Shown: positions 25,557-34,190, numbered from the stretch's first letter. The stretch is 64,000 nucleotides of DNA from Chryseobacterium vrystaatense (GCF_000737765.1 NZ_JPRI01000001.1:930001-994000); one strand, 5' to 3'. Numbers and translations: made by a program. Notes: a model not told the origin generated them from the letters alone.

Positions 25557-26074
25557 GTAAATTAAAAATAATATTTGGGTTTGTAATTCTGTCGCTGTTT
25601 CATCAGTGTTACTCTTTTACAGGATCTTCACTGACGGATGAAAAGACCGTCCAGATTAATGAATTTCCAAACAATGCAGCACTTGTAAATCCAACTCTTT
25701 CCCAACAGTTTTCTACAGATATCCAAAACAGATTTTTGCAGAGAACCACATTAAAAGGAACAAAATCAAATCCTGATATTTTGATAGAAGGTGAAATTTC
25801 TGACTATGGATATTCACCTACTACAATCAGCTCCAATACATTACAGAACCCTTCGGGTGGTGTAGTACAGCAGGCACAGAGCAAACTGACAATTTCAGTA
25901 AAAGTACACTACGAAAACAAAATACATCCGGATTCCAGCTTTGACAGGACCTATACGGATGAAGCCGTTTTTAACAGTAACCTGACGCAAAGTGAGATCG
26001 AAGCTTCTCAGGTGAAGCTTGTGACAGATAGAATTATTAACAAGATATTTAACGATATTGTAGCCAATTGGTAA
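25553..26074 (+). CDS. lptE: LPS-assembly lipoprotein LptE
   Basis: 173 residues. An N-terminal lipoprotein-type signal (ILSLFHQCYSF) precedes the Bacteroidota LptE fold, with KTVQINEFPNNAALVNPTLSQ, the TDIQNRFLQRT helix and a C-terminal helix (VTDRIINKIFNDIVANW). LptE plugs the LptD barrel and helps insert LPS into the outer membrane. Its position after a sigma54 activator and before an acidic TPR protein is a recurrent flavobacterial arrangement, recalled rather than searched. The four-base overlap with the preceding gene supports one operon. Confidence 0.85.
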   Translation: MSKLKIIFGFVILSLFHQCYSFTGSSLTDEKTVQINEFPNNAALVNPTLSQQFSTDIQNRFLQRTTLKGTKSNPDILIEGEISDYGYSPTTISSNTLQNPSGGVVQQAQSKLTISVKVHYENKIHPDSSFDRTYTDEAVFNSNLTQSEIEASQVKLVTDRIINKIFNDIVANW

Positions 26075-26075
26075 G

Positions 26076-28124
26076 ATGAATCCCAGAGTTTTAGAATTAT
26101 TAAAGAACCCCAAAAATATTCAGTCAGAAGATCTAGGTCTTTTGAAAGAAGAAATTCATGCTTTTCCTTATGTTCAGAACATCAGGGCACTTCACTTGTT
26201 TGGGGTACACCTTTATGATAAAGAAAACTATCAGAAAGAACTTTCTACAACAGCGGCTTATACGACTGATAAAAAGCTGCTTTATCAACTGATCAATGGA
26301 AAAATACAGCGAGAACCAAAGTCTGAAGCTACAGAAGACAAAAAGGCTTTGAAAACAGCTGAAAAAGAAGTCAAATATTCCTACAAAGAGAAAGCTTTCC
26401 CGATAAAAAGAGACCAGTCATTAGAAACGGTACAGGATAAGTACGAAAAGGTGGCAAGCATGATACCGCCTGCTCAGGAAATAAAGCATATCCATATCAA
26501 TGGGGAAAGAAACAGAATTCTCTTTGAAGGGGAAGAAAACTTCCTTGATGAAACCAATTCTGAAGTAATAGATCTTGAATCTACACTTGAATCGGGAGTA
26601 ATAGTAACTCAAAAGACCGTACCTGTTACAGAAGATTTTAATGAAGGTTTAGTACAGGAAACAGAAACAGAAAATAACAAACAGGAAAAAGATTCAGAAG
26701 CCGGAGTAGAATTTACTCCTGAACTGATTGTAGACGAAGATAAAATCGACCGCCAGGAAGAAGAACTGGAAGTTGATAAAGATGAGGATGTAAGCTTCCA
26801 TGAAGTTGAATCTCCTGATCCGCAAGCAGAAATTGAAAGAGAAAAAGAAGCGAACACAATAGCTGAAGAGCTTTCTGTTGGTGAAACAGAACAGAATCTG
26901 GAAACGGGCATCGAGGAAGAAAATGCAGATGACCCGGATGCAGAAATAAGTTTCCATGGCATGGATCAGTTTCTGCCGGATGTCAAAATTCAGGGAAACA
27001 GCGATGATGAAGCTGTAGCTGCTGAAGTTTCTACACCAAATGTCAATAAGCATGAGGAAGAAATGAGACGCCTGATTGAAGAAGTGGAGAAAAAGATGAA
27101 AGAAGCTCAATCAGTTGCTAAAACTGAAAATGCGGAGCCCGAAGCTGTTGACCATGAGATCAGTTTTGCAGAGACTCAAAATTTCCATTTCTGGTCCACT
27201 GAAAAAGAAGAACAAAAAACCGGAGAATCTACGGATTTACCGTCCGTAAATACAGCACCTCACACAGAAGAAAAAGAAGAACTTGTAGAGGAAAAAACAG
27301 AAGAACCTGAGATTATTACAGAAAATATGGCTGCATGGAAACCAATGAGTTTCGAGTCTCATCTGCCGGATTCTATGATAACTAAGGATTCTGCTGATTC
27401 TGTAACTAAAACTGATATTACAAAACAGGAAAATAGCATTGCTGTAGAAGAAGAGAAGGAGAACAAAGAAACTGTTTCACAAGCGACAGAAGAGCCTCAA
27501 AAAGAAATTGAAAAATCCTTAGAAGAAACCTCAGTTGAAGAAGATACACCTGAAATTGTAGAAGAACAACAGGAAGAAGTTAGAAGTTCTGAAGAGGGTG
27601 CTGAAATCAAAACACAGAAAGGAGAAGAAGCGCCAGTTATGAATGTGTCTTTCTTCGGATCAGATATTTCCAGTCTGTCAGTTGAAAAAACAGAAAAAGA
27701 GAACATTAAAGAAACACCCGTTAAGGACGATGTCAAAATTGTTAATATTGACCAGGCATTGGCAGACAGTAATGTTCCCGGATTTATCAATACATGGCAG
27801 AGTTGGCTTAAAATAGACAGGCCTGTAGAAGAAGTGGTTGAGAAGGTGGAGACTATTCCGGTTCAGGAAAAAGTGATTGAAGCCTTTATTGAGAATAATC
27901 CCAGAATCAGTCAGTTAAGAGATGAAAGTACGTACGTGGTCAAAGAAAAGAATGACGACATCTCCCATCTGATGACTGAGACTCTTGCCAATCTGTACTT
28001 TGAACAGAAACTCTATACCAAAGCCATTAAAGCATTTGAAATTCTGATCAAGAAAAATCCTGAAAAAAAGGATCATTTTCAATCTAAGATCAAGGAAATA
28101 AAGGATTTCAGAAGTAAAGGTTAA
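26076..28124 (+). CDS. Acidic low-complexity protein with C-terminal TPR
   Basis: 682 residues. An N-terminal helical region (to about 80) and a C-terminal TPR-like pair (LANLYFEQKLYTKAIKAFEI) frame some 450 residues dominated by Glu, Lys and Thr. Within the acidic part a short motif recurs: VSFHEVESPD, ISFHGMDQFLPD, ISFAETQNFHFW, MSFESHLPD and VSFFGSD. No signal peptide is present. It starts two bases after lptE and ends the operon. Similar proteins follow lptE in flavobacteria, their function unknown. The repeated SF motifs look like short binding peptides spaced along a disordered chain. Confidence 0.75.
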   Translation: MNPRVLELLKNPKNIQSEDLGLLKEEIHAFPYVQNIRALHLFGVHLYDKENYQKELSTTAAYTTDKKLLYQLINGKIQREPKSEATEDKKALKTAEKEVKYSYKEKAFPIKRDQSLETVQDKYEKVASMIPPAQEIKHIHINGERNRILFEGEENFLDETNSEVIDLESTLESGVIVTQKTVPVTEDFNEGLVQETETENNKQEKDSEAGVEFTPELIVDEDKIDRQEEELEVDKDEDVSFHEVESPDPQAEIEREKEANTIAEELSVGETEQNLETGIEEENADDPDAEISFHGMDQFLPDVKIQGNSDDEAVAAEVSTPNVNKHEEEMRRLIEEVEKKMKEAQSVAKTENAEPEAVDHEISFAETQNFHFWSTEKEEQKTGESTDLPSVNTAPHTEEKEELVEEKTEEPEIITENMAAWKPMSFESHLPDSMITKDSADSVTKTDITKQENSIAVEEEKENKETVSQATEEPQKEIEKSLEETSVEEDTPEIVEEQQEEVRSSEEGAEIKTQKGEEAPVMNVSFFGSDISSLSVEKTEKENIKETPVKDDVKIVNIDQALADSNVPGFINTWQSWLKIDRPVEEVVEKVETIPVQEKVIEAFIENNPRISQLRDESTYVVKEKNDDISHLMTETLANLYFEQKLYTKAIKAFEILIKKNPEKKDHFQSKIKEIKDFRSKG

Positions 28125-28146
28125 ATCATATAAAATAGATCATAAA

Positions 28147-28174
28147 AAGGCTGTTCACAGAAGTGTTCAGCCTT
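28147..28174. terminator. Bidirectional terminator
   Basis: AAGGCTG..CAC/GTG..CAGCCTT forms a stem with two T-T mismatches and an AGAA loop, with TTTTTT after it and AAAAA before it. It lies between convergent genes ending at 28124 and 28181. Confidence 0.75.
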
Positions 28175-28180
28175 AATTTT

Positions 28181-28789
28181 TTATACATTGTCAGAGCTCT
28201 TTTTAAGGCCGCGCAGTTTTCTCCAGGCTTTCCTGCCAAAAATGACAACAAGGATAAGCAGAACAATGGCAAAGATTGCTGCAATAACGGGTGCAGCCAT
28301 GGCTAATATCGACATAATTCCTGCTCCTGCTGTTTCAGTGGTTCCTACTACTGGGTTCCCTAAACCACCTGTTGTTGCAGTGGAGGCAGCCCGGATTCCT
28401 GCAAAACCCGAACTAATTGTCGCCGCTGTACCTCCTCCTGCGATTAAGGCAAGTGCCCATTGAGGAAAAGTACCCAGATCTGCAAACTGGCTGGCAAATA
28501 AGACAGAGCCAGCCACAGTTGCTAAAGGGATTGAAATTGTATCAAGAAGATGATCTACAAATGGAATATAATACGTTAAAATTTCAGCGATCGTTGCTAT
28601 GCCGGTCGTGATGAGGGCAGGCAGTCCGGCAAGCCAGTTAAAATTCTCATTCAGAGGGATCCAGTGGAAGTAAGAAGCTAGACTTACCGCAAATAGGGGC
28701 AGAAAAACTCTAAAGCCTGTTGCAGCCGCCAAACCGATACCAATGAAGGCGCTGAGTACATAGGAGAAATAGGGAATATGATCTAACAT
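28181..28789 (-). CDS. DUF4126 family membrane protein
   Basis: 202 residues, strongly hydrophobic, with five to six membrane segments. The first half contains GIGLAAATGFRVFLPLFAVSLAS and FADLGTFPQWALALIAGGG, the latter with conserved glycines typical of DUF4126. A glycine/threonine-rich middle (STATTGGLGNPVVGTTETAG) is followed by a long C-terminal helix and a basic tail (GRKAWRKLRGLKKS). The function of the family is unknown. It is monocistronic, separated from rnpA by 123 bases that show no feature. Confidence 0.85.
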   Translation of the reverse strand: MLDHIPYFSYVLSAFIGIGLAAATGFRVFLPLFAVSLASYFHWIPLNENFNWLAGLPALITTGIATIAEILTYYIPFVDHLLDTISIPLATVAGSVLFASQFADLGTFPQWALALIAGGGTAATISSGFAGIRAASTATTGGLGNPVVGTTETAGAGIMSILAMAAPVIAAIFAIVLLILVVIFGRKAWRKLRGLKKSSDNV

Positions 28790-28912
28790 TTTAGTTTTCA
28801 GATTTATTGTTTCCCTTAAAATTACAAAAACTATGCAGGATTTTATAAAAAAAATGAACTACCTGCAGTTTTATTTAGCAGCATATGGCTACATTGTTAA
28901 ATGGTAAGATGA

Positions 28913-29287
28913 TTAAGATTTCTTCTGCATCTGGCAGAGTTTGATAAACTGTTCCTCTACATCCTTGAATTTAGCAGGTATTTCAGAAGATACCCAGAAC
29001 ATCATTGCAAGTGTTTTCTCTCCAAAAGCTTCTTTAAATAAATCCTTATTCAAACGGTAGCACTCTCTCAACAGCCTTTTCACTCTGTTTCTGTGTACAG
29101 CCTTCTTAAAGTATCTTTTTGAAACAGAAACACCGAATTTATGACTTTCTACCTCCAGATTGGGTTTGTCTTTCAGAATGATGATTCTTAGATTTCCACA
29201 GGTCCTCCATTTACCTTTGTCAAAAAGTAAAGCAATCTCAGTATTTTTTTTGAGTTTTTCTTCTCTGGAGTATGTAAAATTCTGCAT
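28913..29287 (-). CDS. rnpA: Ribonuclease P protein component
   Basis: 124 residues, the usual size. The RNP-binding signature KKAVHRNRVKRLLRE and the preceding FGVSVSKRYFKK segment are intact. RnpA supports the catalytic RNA in removing tRNA 5' leaders. It starts at the base immediately after the tcdA stop, so the two are translated from one transcript. The classical neighbour rpmH is absent here, which is usual for flavobacteria. Confidence 0.93.
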   Translation of the reverse strand: MQNFTYSREEKLKKNTEIALLFDKGKWRTCGNLRIIILKDKPNLEVESHKFGVSVSKRYFKKAVHRNRVKRLLRECYRLNKDLFKEAFGEKTLAMMFWVSSEIPAKFKDVEEQFIKLCQMQKKS

Positions 29288-30013
29288 TTAATCTTGTTTC
29301 ACTAAATAATTAATCACCTCAGCTGCGGCATACAATCCGAAAATTGCTGGGATATAGCTTACGGTACCGTAGAAAGATCTTTTGTAGTTGGCTCCGTCCG
29401 TCAGTTTCAGGCTTTCTTCCTGCTGAAGTTCATTAGAAAAGACGCATCTGAACCCCTTATTGATATTTTCTTTTTTAAGTCGTTTCCTGATTTGTCTGGC
29501 AAGAAAACAATTTTGCGTTTTGCTGATATCTCGTACCATTACCTTACTGGGATCTGTTTTTCCACCTGCTCCCATAGAACTGATGAGCTTTATTTTTCTC
29601 CTTTTGGCAGCCTTTATCAGAAATAATTTAGGCGTAACACTGTCGATACAGTCCAGAATGTAATTAAACTTATCAGAATCGAGAACTTCGTCCATTCTTT
29701 CAGGATTAAGGAATTCATTGATCTTGATGAGATTAAGGTCCGGATTGATATCTAAAAGTCTTTCGGCAACCACTTCCACTTTATGTTTTCCTACAGTGGA
29801 ACGCAATGCGGGTAACTGCCTGTTAATGTTAGTGATATCTACCGTATCACCATCCACAATAGTCATGTTTCCTACGCCCGATCTGGCTAAAAATTCTGCA
29901 GCAAAAGAGCCTACCCCTCCTAAACCTATGACGAGGACCTTTGCCTTGTTCAACTTTTCTAATCCATCCTCTTTGATCAGGAGCTCAGTTCGCTCCAGCC
30001 AGTACTTATCCAT
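29288..30013 (-). CDS. tcdA: tRNA threonylcarbamoyladenosine dehydratase (ThiF/E1-like)
   Basis: 241 residues of the E1-like superfamily. The nucleotide-binding glycine-rich loop is VLVIGLGGVGSFAAEFLARSG, followed by TNINRQLPALRSTVGKHKVE and the CIDSVTPKLFL loop. TcdA (CsdL) converts t6A37 in tRNA to its cyclic form in an ATP-dependent reaction. The length is slightly below that of E. coli TcdA (268). It overlaps the TatD-like gene by eight bases and abuts rnpA, forming a three-gene operon with two tRNA-related members. Confidence 0.9.
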   Translation of the reverse strand: MDKYWLERTELLIKEDGLEKLNKAKVLVIGLGGVGSFAAEFLARSGVGNMTIVDGDTVDITNINRQLPALRSTVGKHKVEVVAERLLDINPDLNLIKINEFLNPERMDEVLDSDKFNYILDCIDSVTPKLFLIKAAKRRKIKLISSMGAGGKTDPSKVMVRDISKTQNCFLARQIRKRLKKENINKGFRCVFSNELQQEESLKLTDGANYKRSFYGTVSYIPAIFGLYAAAEVINYLVKQD

Positions 30014-30632
30014 TCTTTATCGTGTCTAAATTTTCTAAAACCTGTTCATTAAGTTTTTCTGCAGAAATACCCTTTAATTCTGAAACTTTTGAATATAATT
30101 CTTCAATATTAAAACATTCATTGTCAGTTTCTAAAAAGATTTTATTTAACGGTGTATTTCTTACAATATCCTGCAAAGATAAATGATACAAAACAGCTTT
30201 TCCAAAACTCATATAAAAATTATTTTTCAACAGGTCTTCCGCGATACGCTGCTTTTTGTTAAAACCATGAATGATAACCGCTTGTTGAGCTTTCTTTTTA
30301 AGAGAAATTACTTCATAAAATTTTCTTACACAGTGAATAATCAACGGTTTTTGGATTTCATTGGAAATGAAAATTTGTCTTAGAAAGAACTGTTCCTGAC
30401 TATTTTGTGGAGTTAAAACCATAGAATCCAGTCCGCATTCTCCTATGGCCACGCAGTTTTTGGATATGTTTGATTCTAGCCAGTGGAATTGCTCTTCCTG
30501 AGAAGTCATAACAATATCTTTAGGATGTATGCCTATGGAATAAGGTGATTCAGGGGGAACCGATCCGAATTCCACATTGTAGATCCCGTAAACATTACTC
30601 TTATGATGATGGTGAAAATCAAAAAAATCCAT
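30006..30632 (-). CDS. Short TatD-like metal-dependent hydrolase
   Basis: 208 residues from the ATG at 30632 (a TTG lies two codons upstream). The TatD motifs are recognisable but divergent: DFHHHHKSN in place of the usual DTHCHL, then SIGIHP, AIGECGLD, PLIIHCVR, IIHGFNKK and FLETDNE. It is about 50 residues shorter than standard TatD nucleases (255-265). Most metal ligands appear conserved, so it may be an active DNase or another phosphohydrolase. It overlaps tcdA by eight bases. A TACTTTTG box on the minus strand ends only three bases before the start codon. Confidence 0.8.
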   Translation of the reverse strand: MDFFDFHHHHKSNVYGIYNVEFGSVPPESPYSIGIHPKDIVMTSQEEQFHWLESNISKNCVAIGECGLDSMVLTPQNSQEQFFLRQIFISNEIQKPLIIHCVRKFYEVISLKKKAQQAVIIHGFNKKQRIAEDLLKNNFYMSFGKAVLYHLSLQDIVRNTPLNKIFLETDNECFNIEELYSKVSELKGISAEKLNEQVLENLDTIKNG

Positions 30633-30673
30633 TAACAAAAGTACGATTATTCAGAAAATTAATTTAAAATTAT

Positions 30674-30687
30674 TAAACGAACGTTTA
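30674..30687. promoter_or_regulatory. Candidate TetR operator palindrome
   Basis: TAAACG-AA-CGTTTA is a perfect six-base inverted repeat with a two-base spacer, located between the divergent tatD-like operon and the TetR gene, 44 bases before the latter. The position suits autoregulation. Confidence 0.45.
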
Positions 30688-30730
30688 TAATTGTGTTAAA
30701 AATTTCTTAACTTTACTCAAAGTGCACTTC

Positions 30731-31360
30731 ATGAGAAAAAAATTTACGGAAAAACAGATCCACATACTGGATATTGCTGAGGAACTTATTGCCAAAAAAG
30801 GGTATGAGGGAACTTCAGTAAGAGATATCTGTTCCAAGGCCAACATCAACGTGGCGATGATTTCCTATTACTTCGGTTCCAAAGAAAAAATGATGTCTTA
30901 CCTTTATCAGTACAGAGTACTGAAAACAAGAGAAAATTTTTCAGAATTTGCTGACACCATTAAGGATGGAAAACCGGAAATGCAACTGAGAGAGATCATC
31001 AAATATATCGTTTCCCAATTGTTTAAATACAATTATTTCCACGGATTTGTAACACAGGAGCTCAGGCATACCGAAAACTTAAAAGATGAGTTGCTGGATT
31101 TCTATCAGCTATTTGTCAAAAAACTGGATGATGTCATCAAAAAAGGGGTCGCTTCAGGAGTATTCACATTTACATCAAAACCTGAAGATATTCTTACGAT
31201 GATTATCGGATCCACATTATTTGTGATTAGAAATAAAAATTTCTACGAACTCTATGTGCCTAGTAAAAACGAAGAAGCCTATACCAAAGAAGCTGAAAAA
31301 AAAGTAAGAATGAATCTTTTACTCAGTGTTTTTGCAATTTTGGGATACGCTGCAGACTAA
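30731..31360 (+). CDS. TetR family transcriptional regulator
   Basis: 209 residues from the ATG at 30731 (an upstream GTG at 30722 is possible). The N-terminal helix-turn-helix reads GYEGTSVRDICSKANINVAM then ISYYFGSKEKMMSYLY, typical of TetR. The ligand-binding half is helical, with no recognised subgroup signature. It is divergent from tatD-tcdA-rnpA, and the palindrome at 30674-30687 lies between the promoters. No efflux pump or other typical target is adjacent, so the regulon is not predicted. Confidence 0.9.
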   Translation: MRKKFTEKQIHILDIAEELIAKKGYEGTSVRDICSKANINVAMISYYFGSKEKMMSYLYQYRVLKTRENFSEFADTIKDGKPEMQLREIIKYIVSQLFKYNYFHGFVTQELRHTENLKDELLDFYQLFVKKLDDVIKKGVASGVFTFTSKPEDILTMIIGSTLFVIRNKNFYELYVPSKNEEAYTKEAEKKVRMNLLLSVFAILGYAAD

Positions 31361-31407
31361 ATTTACGTTAAATATTCATAAAAAAAAATCTATTGACAAA
31401 AAAGTTA

Positions 31408-31415
31408 TATTTTTG
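31408..31415 (+). promoter_or_regulatory. Promoter -7 box of bamD
   Basis: TATTTTTG matches TAnnTTTG, 48 bases before the bamD start. Confidence 0.55.
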
Positions 31416-31463
31416 CAAATTAGTAAATCGGCTGTATTATCCGAAAACTGTTGAATTTTTTAT

Positions 31464-32459
31464 ATGAAAAAATATATTTTAGGTCTATTTGCGGTGGCAG
31501 TTATTTCCTCATGCGTAAGCCAGCAGGAAAAAGCAATGAAGAGTGCTGACAAGAATTTTATCTTAAAGGCAGCTAATGAAAACTTTACCAAAAAGAAATG
31601 GAAAAACGCATTAGCACTATATGACAGGCTTACGAACCTTGTAGCGGGAACAGATGATTTTCCTAACGTAGGTTTTAATACTGCTTATGCTAATTATTAT
31701 GACAAGAGTTATAAACTGGCAGGACACCAGTTTAAAAACTTTGCCGTGAATTTTCCGAAGGATCCAAGAGCAGAAGAAGCAGCATACATGTCTGCATTAT
31801 GCTACTATGAAGGTTCTATGGATTACAACCTCGATCAGTCTACTACAGAAATCGCGATCAATGAACTTCAGGACTTCCTGACAAATTATCCAAACTCTGA
31901 GAGATCAAAAAATATCAGCCAGCTTATTGATGAACTGTCTTATAAATTAGAATTTAAGGCATACGAAAATGCAAAACAGTATTTCAAAATGGGTGAATAT
32001 AAAGCTGCTAACGTAGCTTTAGATAATGTATTGGATGATTTTCCAAGTACAAAACTTCGTCCCAAGATCTATGATTTTATCATGAAATCACGCTATGAAT
32101 TGGCTTTGAAGTCTGTTTACGATCTTAAAGATGAGCGTATTGAAAGCGCGCTTTCTTATACAAAATTGGTGGAAAAAGAACTTCCGAATACAGAATACGC
32201 TAAAACAGCAGTAGACCTGAGAGGAAAATTAGAAAAAGAAAAACAGAATTTTGTTGTTGTTAAAAAACAGACAGAAGCAAGGATTGCTGCATTAACAGCA
32301 AAACAGAAAAAAGAAGCTGACAGGATGTCGGAAAAGAATAAAACTGAACAGCAGATTAAAGATCAGATCACAAATGAAAAGAAGGCAATGCAGATCCAGA
32401 GGGACAGTGCGGCACTTCAGACCCCTCCACCGGCAGCCACTTTCAAAATCCAAAGATAA
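31464..32459 (+). CDS. bamD: Outer membrane assembly lipoprotein BamD
   Basis: 331 residues. The signal has lipobox ISSC (Cys17). TPR units follow: FTKKKWKNALALYDRLT, YKLAGHQFKNFAVNFPKDPR, AINELQDFLTNYPNSER and YKAANVALDNVLDDFPSTK. The tail is a Lys/Gln/Glu-rich coiled coil (about 270-320) ending in a proline-rich stretch. BamD is the essential TPR partner of BamA in inserting outer-membrane barrels. The C-terminal extension is longer than in E. coli (245). It leads a cluster rpoZ, coaBC, PorD-like, recN that recurs in flavobacteria (recalled). Confidence 0.92.
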   Translation: MKKYILGLFAVAVISSCVSQQEKAMKSADKNFILKAANENFTKKKWKNALALYDRLTNLVAGTDDFPNVGFNTAYANYYDKSYKLAGHQFKNFAVNFPKDPRAEEAAYMSALCYYEGSMDYNLDQSTTEIAINELQDFLTNYPNSERSKNISQLIDELSYKLEFKAYENAKQYFKMGEYKAANVALDNVLDDFPSTKLRPKIYDFIMKSRYELALKSVYDLKDERIESALSYTKLVEKELPNTEYAKTAVDLRGKLEKEKQNFVVVKKQTEARIAALTAKQKKEADRMSEKNKTEQQIKDQITNEKKAMQIQRDSAALQTPPPAATFKIQR

Positions 32460-32463
32460 TTCG

Positions 32464-32471
32464 TAAATTTG
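32464..32471 (+). promoter_or_regulatory. Promoter -7 box of rpoZ
   Basis: TAAATTTG matches TAnnTTTG, 31 bases before rpoZ, so the gene can be transcribed independently of bamD. Confidence 0.55.
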
Positions 32472-32501
32472 CGACCTTATTAATAAAATAATTTTCTCAA
32501 A

Positions 32502-32825
32502 ATGAGTGTAAAAGATACAAAAGCAGAAGTAAATACTATTACTTACGATAAAGACAAGATTGAAGATAAAGTAGGTTCAATCTATGAAGCTATTGTTATC
32601 ATGGGAAAGAGAGCAGAGCAGATCAATGCGGAGATCCGTACGGAACTTCACAATAAATTGGACGAATTTGCTGTGCACAATTCTACATTGGAAGAAGTTT
32701 TCGAAAACAGAGAACAGATTGAGATCTCTAAACATTACGAAAAACTTCCTAAGCCTACTTCTATTGCAATTGAAGAATGGCTGAATGAAGATATCTATTT
32801 CAGAAAGACAGAAGACAGAAAATAA
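32502..32825 (+). CDS. rpoZ: RNA polymerase omega subunit (Bacteroidota type)
   Basis: 107 residues. The omega/RPB6 core is visible as KVGSIYEAIVIMGKRAEQINAE, which corresponds to the helix that grips the beta' C-terminus. The C-terminal half (SKHYEKLPKPTSIAIEEWLN) is characteristic of the Bacteroidota form. The protein promotes RNA polymerase assembly. It follows bamD by 42 bases with its own -7 box, and a hairpin terminator lies between it and coaBC. Confidence 0.88.
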   Translation: MSVKDTKAEVNTITYDKDKIEDKVGSIYEAIVIMGKRAEQINAEIRTELHNKLDEFAVHNSTLEEVFENREQIEISKHYEKLPKPTSIAIEEWLNEDIYFRKTEDRK

Positions 32826-32848
32826 TTATTTTTGTTTTTAATCATATG

Positions 32849-32883
32849 AAGGTCATAAGGGAATTCAATTCTTTTATGACCTT
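32849..32883 (+). terminator. Hairpin after rpoZ
   Basis: AAGGTCATAA pairs with TTATGACCTT, and the stem continues inward through G-T and GAAT/ATTC pairs to a three-base TCA loop. Only a short TTTG follows, so termination may be partial. Confidence 0.6.
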
Positions 32884-32948
32884 TGTCTGTTTGTACCCGT
32901 CTTTGTGCGAAAAAATAAGTAATTTAGTAATTCAAAAATTAAAACTAA

Positions 32949-34154
32949 ATGAGTGTTTCCGGTAAAAAGATACTTATCGCTGTTTCTGGAGGAATTGCGG
33001 CCTATAAAATTCATTTTCTCATTAGAGATTTTGTGAAAAACGGAGCCGAAGTTCAGGTAATGATGACGCCTGATGCAGAAAATTTTGTAACGAAATTGAG
33101 TCTGTCAACTTTATCTAAAAAACCTGTATATTCAGACTTTTACAGTGATAATGGTACCTGGAACAGTCATGTGGAAATGGGGCTTTGGGCAGATGTAATC
33201 ATTATTGCCCCATGCACAGCCAATACATTAGCCAAGATGATTCACGGAATGTGTGATAATCTGGTAATTGCCACCTATATGTCTGCAAAATGCCCGGTAT
33301 TTATTGCCCCTGCAATGGATCTTGACATGTATGCACATCCTTCTACCAGACAGAATCTTGAAATGGCAGAAGATTACGGACATTTTATTATTCCGGCTGA
33401 AACCGGTGAACTGGCCAGCGGACTGATCGGGCAGGGTAGAATGGCAGAGCCGGAAAAGATCTTTAAAACCGTTGAAGATTTCTTTACATCTGCAAGTTCC
33501 ACCAAAAGTCTCGAGGGAAAAACCGTTCTGATCACAGCAGGTCCTACCTATGAGGCTATTGATCCTGTACGGTTTATCGGGAACCATTCTTCCGGGAAAA
33601 TGGGGTTCTCGCTTGCTGAAGAAGCTTCAAAAAGAGGGGCGGAGGTGATTCTGATATCCGGACCAAGTTCTCAAACAACGGACGATAAGAATATTGAAAT
33701 TCATAAAGTAACCTCGGCCAGAGAAATGCTGAATAAAGTTTTTGAATTTTATGACCGTGTAGATATTGGTATTGCCAGCGCGGCCGTAGCAGACTATGCT
33801 CCAAAAGAGGTTGCCAAGGAGAAAATTAAGAAAAATGATGATAATTTAACCATTGAACTGGTTAAAAATCCAGATATTCTTAAAACTATGGGTGAGAAGA
33901 AAACCCATCAGTTTTTGGTAGGTTTTGCATTGGAAACCCAGAATGAAGAAGAGAATGCCAAAGGAAAACTGGAAAAGAAAAACCTCGATATGATTGTCCT
34001 GAACTCCCTGAGGGATGAAGGTGCAGGCTTTAAAAATGACACCAATAAAATCAAAATATTTACCAGAACCGAGAAGAAAGAATTTAACCTGAAATCTAAG
34101 GACAAAGTAGCTGTAGATATTCTGGATTTTGTTGAGTCTCAACTTTTAAAATAA
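32949..34154 (+). CDS. coaBC: Bifunctional phosphopantothenoylcysteine decarboxylase / phosphopantothenate-cysteine ligase
   Basis: 401 residues. The CoaC flavodoxin-like half has VSGGIAAYK, the catalytic-histidine segment NSHVEMGLWAD, APCTANTLAKM and GQGRMAEP. The CoaB half has LITAGPTYEAIDPVRFIGN and KMGFSLAEEASKRGAEV, then AAVADYAP and KIKKNDD. The enzyme makes 4'-phosphopantetheine for CoA from phosphopantothenate and cysteine. Two CoaC positions differ from the E. coli consensus: PAMDLDMY instead of PxMNxxMW, and ELASGL where E. coli has a cysteine (ACG). I believe these are Bacteroidota-wide rather than defects. Confidence 0.93.
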   Translation: MSVSGKKILIAVSGGIAAYKIHFLIRDFVKNGAEVQVMMTPDAENFVTKLSLSTLSKKPVYSDFYSDNGTWNSHVEMGLWADVIIIAPCTANTLAKMIHGMCDNLVIATYMSAKCPVFIAPAMDLDMYAHPSTRQNLEMAEDYGHFIIPAETGELASGLIGQGRMAEPEKIFKTVEDFFTSASSTKSLEGKTVLITAGPTYEAIDPVRFIGNHSSGKMGFSLAEEASKRGAEVILISGPSSQTTDDKNIEIHKVTSAREMLNKVFEFYDRVDIGIASAAVADYAPKEVAKEKIKKNDDNLTIELVKNPDILKTMGEKKTHQFLVGFALETQNEEENAKGKLEKKNLDMIVLNSLRDEGAGFKNDTNKIKIFTRTEKKEFNLKSKDKVAVDILDFVESQLLK

Positions 34155-34190
34155 TTTTAATAAATTTCCGTTCTCAATTTTTAATAGATA

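Noticed and set aside
26609..27110. Minus-strand Ser- or Phe-rich frames opposite the acidic TPR protein gene
   Set aside because: They arise from the Glu/Lys-rich codons of the sense gene; no promoter or homologous motif supports them.
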